Source: Chaunax sp. Z400
Lineage: Eukaryota > Chordata > Actinopteri > Lophiiformes > Chaunacidae
Length of the DNA: 64,000 bases
Direction of reading: 5' to 3'
Assembly: GCA_037577475.1 (NCBI GenBank)
Contig: CM075194.1
Span: forward strand, 7,119,992-7,183,991
Made by a program: the position numbers and the translations under genes. Each line of letters starts with the position of its first letter. Within the stretch, counting starts at the first letter, position 1. Below, in pieces: positions 59,501 through 64,000 of this stretch. Under the pieces are notes generated by a model, which saw only the letters and a list, made by a program, of their open reading frames with translations, had not been told where the DNA came from and searched no databases.

Positions 59501-61792
59501 TTCTGACCCTTGAAAAGTCAAAGTGAGCTCTGGTATTTGCAGATACACAGATATACTGTATATTATGTACATAAGTAACTGTGTAAACTCGATGAGCAAA
59601 AAAGGAAAAAATAGTCTTGTAATTTTTTTCCTTGCATTTCAAGCACATTAACAGAAGAGGGCAGTAAAGATATGTTACATGTTGAACTCATTGGCCACCT
59701 TATCAGGCACACCTGCACCATGCAATGCAGTCCACTACTCAAGCTCTGCCATGAATTCTACTTTGACCAATCCTAACTTTTTTTCAGTTTTGACACTGTC
59801 AGAAAGAGAATAATTAAAATGTATGATTGTTAGAGCACATAAGTCAAAAACAAGGCACAAAAGCCAAATCCTGCCCCTGCACCTAATTTTTATGTGGCCG
59901 CAGAGAGCTTGGAAAGAATATAATTTGTGCAATACAATGTTTTTTGCTGCATTAGGGCCCGGTTACACACAGAGCCATCTCTGCAGGTGCAGCCACTGCA
60001 AAAAAAAAACATGCATCAGGAGATGGCTTATCCCCCCGAAAAAAAAAAATCCAATCATAATAATGAAAACTACATTTACATGTGTATAAAAAATGCTTCA
60101 ATGGCAACGCAAAACATTTAAATTGTAATCTTTTGTAATTAGCAGGAGATAGCTTTCGCATCATTCTGGTATACATGTACAATTTGTTGTAAACCAAACC
60201 AAAATATTTTTTATTGTTTTAAAGGTGGCAGAGCTGCTGCTTTGGGTTGTATTATATTCTACATTTGTGACTAATGAAGAGGCCAGTGAGTGTAAAATAC
60301 AACACAATAGCAATTATACTGCTGTCCACCGTAGTTCTTTCTGTATGATCAATATGAAATGAGGAACACACCAGATCAAGTCAGAGTTAAGTGAAGAGTC
60401 TCACCTCTCTCTGCTCTCTTGGTTGTCTCTTCATACTGGAAGAGCTTCATCATCAGGTCCTGCTTTTCTTGCTCCATGTCCCTCTTCTCTTTCTCAATGG
60501 TCTCCCTCCTCTTCTTCTCATTGTCCAGCCGATCCCTGCGGAGCACACAAAGCAAAAGACTGATTGATCACAGCCTGAATTCATATCCTAATGCTCAATT
60601 GATCAGTTTTCAGCTTCAACCTGATTCCAGTACCTCTCCATCTTCTTCTGCAGCCTCTCCTCTTTGGCCTGAGCCTTCATCTGCTGAACCTCAATGGTGT
60701 CGGGCTTGCGGCGGTTAATGTACAGCTCGTGGTTTCCCCTGCACAGGTGCAGGATGCGCTTGTTGACTTGCAGTCGTGGGGCGCTGAATACGAAAACCTT
60801 AGTAAGAAAGAAAACATCATTACAGAGACAATTTGGTTTGGTTGCATATATTTGCTAAAAGCATTGCACTGCTTAGGCTAAAGCTTGACAAAAAAAGCTT
60901 TATTTAGGTCTGTTTAATTTCCTTTATGTCAAGGATATAATTAGAAAAGAAGGGTATTTGAAATAACCTTAATTTTACTTAAAGTTTGCCAGAGTTAGCT
61001 AAATCAGAAATAGTGTCACACAGCAGAGAGAGAACTATTCCTTTAACCTCTCATAAGATCATCATAAACACATACAAATAGCCTTGTTTTAGTTCCTAAA
61101 GAGTTTAAGAGTGAGGGATTTTCACTGTTGGGTGTTCCTTTAAAGCTTTTAATGCTGCTTCCACTGCACCCCCGTCTTTACAGATACACATACATTGGAA
61201 ATGTGTCTATTAAGAATACTTACAGTAGCTTTCCTATCTATGGGCTTGATGAAAAACTTCTTATCATTGAATGAAATGTTTCTAATTTCGCTCCAGGGGA
61301 ATCCAATCTTTGGAGACAACCTGGAGGACAGAGAAAAAGGAGTGATTCAAGAGCATGTTTAAAAAGTAGGAGGATTGTGTTGATACAATATGATCACTTT
61401 GACGGAGCAACAGGTCATTGAGTCCTTGTAGGTTCGTGTTGTAGTAGAGGCAGGAGAATTATGTCAATGGCCTCTTCCAAAAGAAAGCCCCGCGGTCAAA
61501 CATGTTATTTAAAACTTGTCTGACTGGAAGGGAAGGCAGCAGAGGTCGATGACTGCTCATGTGTTGCCCTCCAGTCTACAACTCACAACACGCTACACGT
61601 TACACGTATGGTGTTTAGTAAGATAAGTCACTGACTCTGACTCACTTGTCCTGCTTCTCATAGATGTTCATTCCCAGAGCGTCGACTCCCAACCAAAGCT
61701 CTGTGCCCTTCATGTTCTTGATCTCGAAGAAGTTGACGCCATACATTTCCAGGTCCTGAGCGATCTTTAGGTACTCGATCATGGCTTCATCC
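53504..61792 (-). CDS. ezr: Ezrin-type ERM protein, 3' eight coding exons (5' end outside the window)
   Basis: Exons in transcript order: 61792-61646, 61320-61224, 60797-60634, 60535-60405, 58392-58232, 57431-57339, 55855-55589, 53668-53504; all phases join, about 408 aa. ERM proteins link plasma-membrane proteins to cortical actin. Seen here: the end of FERM lobe F2 and all of F3 (YLKIAQDLEMYGVNFFEIKN, LWLGVDALGMNIYEK, KIGFPWSEIRNISFNDKKFF, RKPDTIEVQQMKAQA). Then comes the alpha-helical coiled coil (EQLAAELAEYSSKIALLEEA), a Ser/Asp/Glu-rich linker where ezrin has a proline-rich one, and the C-ERMAD. The C-ERMAD has the activation Thr in KYKTLRQIRQG and ends RIDEFEAL. EAL (rather than ESM or EAM) and the coiled-coil wording point to ezrin over moesin or radixin. 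The start codon and roughly the first 175 residues are missing. Fish can carry two ezrin genes, and this divergent linker may mark one of them. Confidence 0.92.
54541..54600 (+). repeat. Dispersed repeat terminus in the last ezr intron
   Basis: It reads taaatagacatgtaggattg, tttggacttgatggagatat, gagctccactgagtgctctt. It is close to the copy at 3275-3340 although the two are 51 kb apart. Confidence 0.65.
54660..55335 (+). repeat. Long dispersed repeat copy hosting a nested SINE
   Basis: Left of the SINE are ctgtttgtttgttgttttag, aagaacctattaaatattgg, atccagataaaggggcggac and tttaaacattgtgaaattgg. Right of it are cactttctttaaccgtgcaa and gttgggccttgatggaggta, the family terminus. Removing 54983-55252 makes the older element continuous, so the SINE is younger. 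Confidence 0.65.
54983..55240 (-). mobile_element. tRNA-derived SINE with 12-bp target-site duplication, last ezr intron
   Basis: Read on the - strand from 55240 it starts tgggtggcgcagtgggtagc (pol III A box TGGCGCAGTGG). The B box GGTTCAAATCC lies at 55192-55182, about 45 nt further on. The body continues gtgtggagtttgcatgttct, gggttctctccgggttctcc and ends in a short ATTCATTCA-like tail. The direct repeat agtttttattca occurs at 54971-54982 and 55241-55252, flanking the element exactly. It is non-coding and antisense-neutral to ezr (same strand). Confidence 0.88.
57656..58012 (+). mobile_element. TIR-type non-autonomous element (copy 2), ezr intron
   Basis: The left end is gatttcacccaacaatgaaa. 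The inner phrase tcatcataaaaacataaaaa, cagcctggttttag matches the copy near 61046 (tcatcataaacacatacaaa, tagccttgttttag). The right terminus is lost or diverged. Confidence 0.5.
58759..59308 (+). mobile_element. TIR-type non-autonomous element (copy 3, both ends), ezr intron
   Basis: Left end cttaaaagtacacctcaccc then aaaaatgagaat. The right end in reverse reads ctttaaaggagcagttcact then caccaatgaaaat. The ends align over about 32 bp at roughly 75% by eye. The 550-bp body shares ttcttagtccacaaaacatt and atctctgcatac with the copy at 9551-9965. No transposase frame. Confidence 0.65.
61015..61147 (+). mobile_element. TIR-type non-autonomous element (copy 4, right end), ezr intron
   Basis: The right terminus in reverse is ctttaaaggaacacccaaca then gtgaaaat, the cleanest version of the family end. 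It shares inner phrases with 57956-58005. The left part is truncated. Confidence 0.55.
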
Positions 61793-64000
61793 CTGTTCAG
61801 GTTAAACAGACAGATGGAAACACGGAGGAATTCACTCTGATACACACACTGCTTCAAGGTTAATAACTATTAATTCATTATCTTCTACTCTAATGTGATA
61901 CAAGAAGGTGACATCAAACTATACGAGCTTGTGTGTGAGCTCAGACACTACATTTCAAACTTCTAACTCCTTTTTGATCTTTCCTTTTGTGTATTTGCCG
62001 GCTGTATAATCTTTACCATTTGTATTTGTATTTTTATATATATATATATTGTTATCTCCACCAAAAAGGTTGTGTTTTCACTGGCGTCTGTTTGTTTGTC
62101 TGTCTGTGATGACACTTGGTGGGAGGGTTGGGCATACAGCAGAGAAGAACCCGTCCAATTATGAAGTAGATCCAGATAAAAGGGCTGATCAAGGATCTTT
62201 TTTTCATTTTCTTTAACAGTGTGACATAGTTTTTTTTAGGTTTTTTTTCATAATTTCCATCTATTACACATAAAGACTTTGCTAAAACTTGGTTAGCGTT
62301 GCACAAGCGTGGCATTACGTTGGTAATGTGGCAAAGAAGAACCCATTAAATTTGGGAGTGGATCTGGATTAGGGAGTCGATCTGGACAAAGTGGTGGAAA
62401 CATGATTATTTTTTCATTTCCTTTAACATGGATTTCTTTCAGTATTTTTCATCAATTCTTAGAATTTGTATTAAGGTTCAATTTAATGAGATGGAACTGC
62501 TGGGTTTTGGTGGAGGTATGCGCCCTTCAGGTTATTTGCTGTTTTTAATAAATAAATATCTATTTAACTTTGTGGGGTTTTTTCAGTGTTTGCCTTACAC
62601 AGTACCTTGTAGCTCTGGTTTTGAAGGGCGCTTTGTATTGCAAATTTTACTTAAATACAGCACGGACTAACGTTTTAGTTTAAAGGTAGAAGTCTTTTGA
62701 TACCTTTCACACGTGTCATTGCTAGTATCCGACAGATGCAAGACTCATTTGCACATGCAGCGCCCACGTTTTACAAATATACTTGCACCCATCCAGGAGA
62801 TGTGGTCAAGCACGTTGCTGGTGCATTGCTATCTTGAGGCAGCAGAAAAGCGACTGCTCCATTGTCCCACAAAAGCCTGGTGAATGGCTCACTGTTTTTT
62901 GCACTTTTGTATGTACACATCAGATGTGCCAACATAGGCTTGTTCACAACCCCAGCGATTCACAGATTATTTAAATATTCATCCACCTACCCAAACAATT
63001 TCTTTTCTCCTATTTAGAGACTGGAACACACATGAACATTTCACCACACCTCTACCGGAGCCTCAGGATTTATCAGGATGACAGCTGCTTTACTTCAAAT
63101 AATTTCACTGTATGAACTTGTACTGTGTGTGCGACCTTTTAGATGTGAGGCTGTTCAAACAAGCCTGATTACCGGCTTTTACAGTGAATGGGAGCTTAAG
63201 GGACAAAATACTATCCCAGATTATGTTCCATATAACTAGCAAAAGAGGGTTGGACACCCCCTAAATGTTTTTTTCTGTGGGATTTTTGTATGCAATAAAT
63301 ATTTAATTGATTGAAAAAGACTTATGCTCCAGTGTTGTCAGTCCCTCTAACATTTAGTGAAAGCAGAGTGACAGACAACACCTCTACACAAAAAAATGAT
63401 ATTACAAAATGTCATTTTAGACATTTATTATACATGTATCTACTGTTTTATTCAAATATTCCACTGCCTCTGTGAACCTCACACTTTGGCAAACCCATGT
63501 TAAGCACCAAAACAATCCGTCCACATGAGTAAAGGTGCGTTTTTCACAGGATTTGAAGAATTAGGAAAATTGGAATGACATTTTTCAGGTTTTGGGTCAG
63601 ATTATGTCTTTAGACTTCGCTCCTGGACAAATGGAAGCCTCATCTTACAGAGAGATATGTCAAAACTGAGAAAATGCACTCAGACCCGAGAGAGTTAAAG
63701 CAAGATGATTCAGGTTTTTGTGCAACAGGTATGATGAGAAGTGATAATTATAAGAGACTTGTGGTAAAATAGATGTTCGTCCGTTCGAAACTAAGTGAGA
63801 GAGAAGTCATAAAATCAGCACAGTGACTCAGTAATGTCAGCAATATCTTGCTAAACTTACTAACACACCTACAGCTCACACCAAACCAGGTAAAGTTGCA
63901 GCAGCAACTGAATTGAGGAAAAGTGCGTTTTATTGCTTTTCATTCAGGAAGTTTTATGTCTGCTTTAAAGGGTCACATAGTTTCGCTTTAAACTGAAGAT
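61793..64000 (-). other. 5' part of ezr locus in window: intron only
   Basis: The next upstream FERM exon is not found on the - strand before the window ends, so this is intron of at least 2.2 kb. It contains a TA run (62034-62050) and a long dispersed repeat copy (62055-62530). I see nothing coding in 62531-64000. Confidence 0.55.
62055..62530 (+). repeat. Longest dispersed repeat copy, ezr intron
   Basis: It starts ctccaccaaaaaggttgtgt, tttcactggcgtctgtttgt. The body holds tagatccagataaaagggct, tttcattttctttaacagtg and a second, internally duplicated gaagaacccattaaatttgg. It ends ctgggttttggtggaggtat, gcgcccttcag. Both ends of the family are visible here, making this the best reference copy in the window. 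No frame codes for a protein. Confidence 0.65.

Overview
The window is vertebrate nuclear DNA, almost certainly from a teleost fish. Every gene is split by GT-AG introns, most of them short (0.1-3 kb). The encoded proteins are vertebrate families, and the non-coding DNA is full of repeat types typical of fish: an RTE/Rex3-like LINE tail ending in GGAT repeats, a tRNA-derived SINE, TIR elements and microsatellites. No prokaryotic features, rRNA, stand-alone tRNA genes or CRISPR arrays were seen. I had only the sequence, so family names come from recognising protein motifs, not from a search.

Layout: (1) cpxm1, + strand, 1293-11996, 13 coding exons, complete. It encodes a secreted discoidin plus M14 carboxypeptidase-like protein. 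(2) dcaf10, - strand, 21423-16637, 7 coding exons, complete. It encodes a WD40 substrate receptor of CUL4-DDB1 ubiquitin ligases. (3) hhipl2, + strand, 23141-30589, 9 coding exons, complete. It encodes a secreted HHIP-like beta-propeller protein with a long lysine-rich tail. (4) mtarc1, - strand, 40621-35465, 7 coding exons, complete. It encodes a mitochondrial molybdenum amidoxime reductase. (5) kcnk3 (TASK-1), - strand, 50998-47790, 2 coding exons, complete. (6) ezr (ezrin-type ERM), - strand, 61792-53504, the eight 3' coding exons. The N-terminal FERM exons lie beyond the window. For all six genes the splice phases add up across every junction, which supports the exon models strongly.

cpxm1 and dcaf10 converge, dcaf10 and hhipl2 diverge from a shared 1.7 kb interval, and hhipl2 and mtarc1 converge. 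mtarc1, kcnk3 and ezr all read leftward. There is no operon-like logic; the products act in different compartments (extracellular matrix, ubiquitin ligase, secretory pathway, outer mitochondrial membrane, plasma membrane channel, membrane-actin cortex). HHIPL2 and MTARC1 are also neighbours in human 1q41 as I recall, so that pair may be conserved synteny.

The intergenic and intronic DNA is a palimpsest of mobile elements. I saw: a SINE with a 12-bp target-site duplication nested inside an older repeat; a repeat family whose 3' terminus recurs seven times; a second family with inverted ends present four times; a LINE tail that splits a 72-bp tandem array; and a 174-bp-period tandem duplication beside a TIR element. 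I found no convincing new biological system. The observation most likely to matter biologically is a long (TG)n tract only 12 nt before the acceptor of an in-frame dcaf10 exon.
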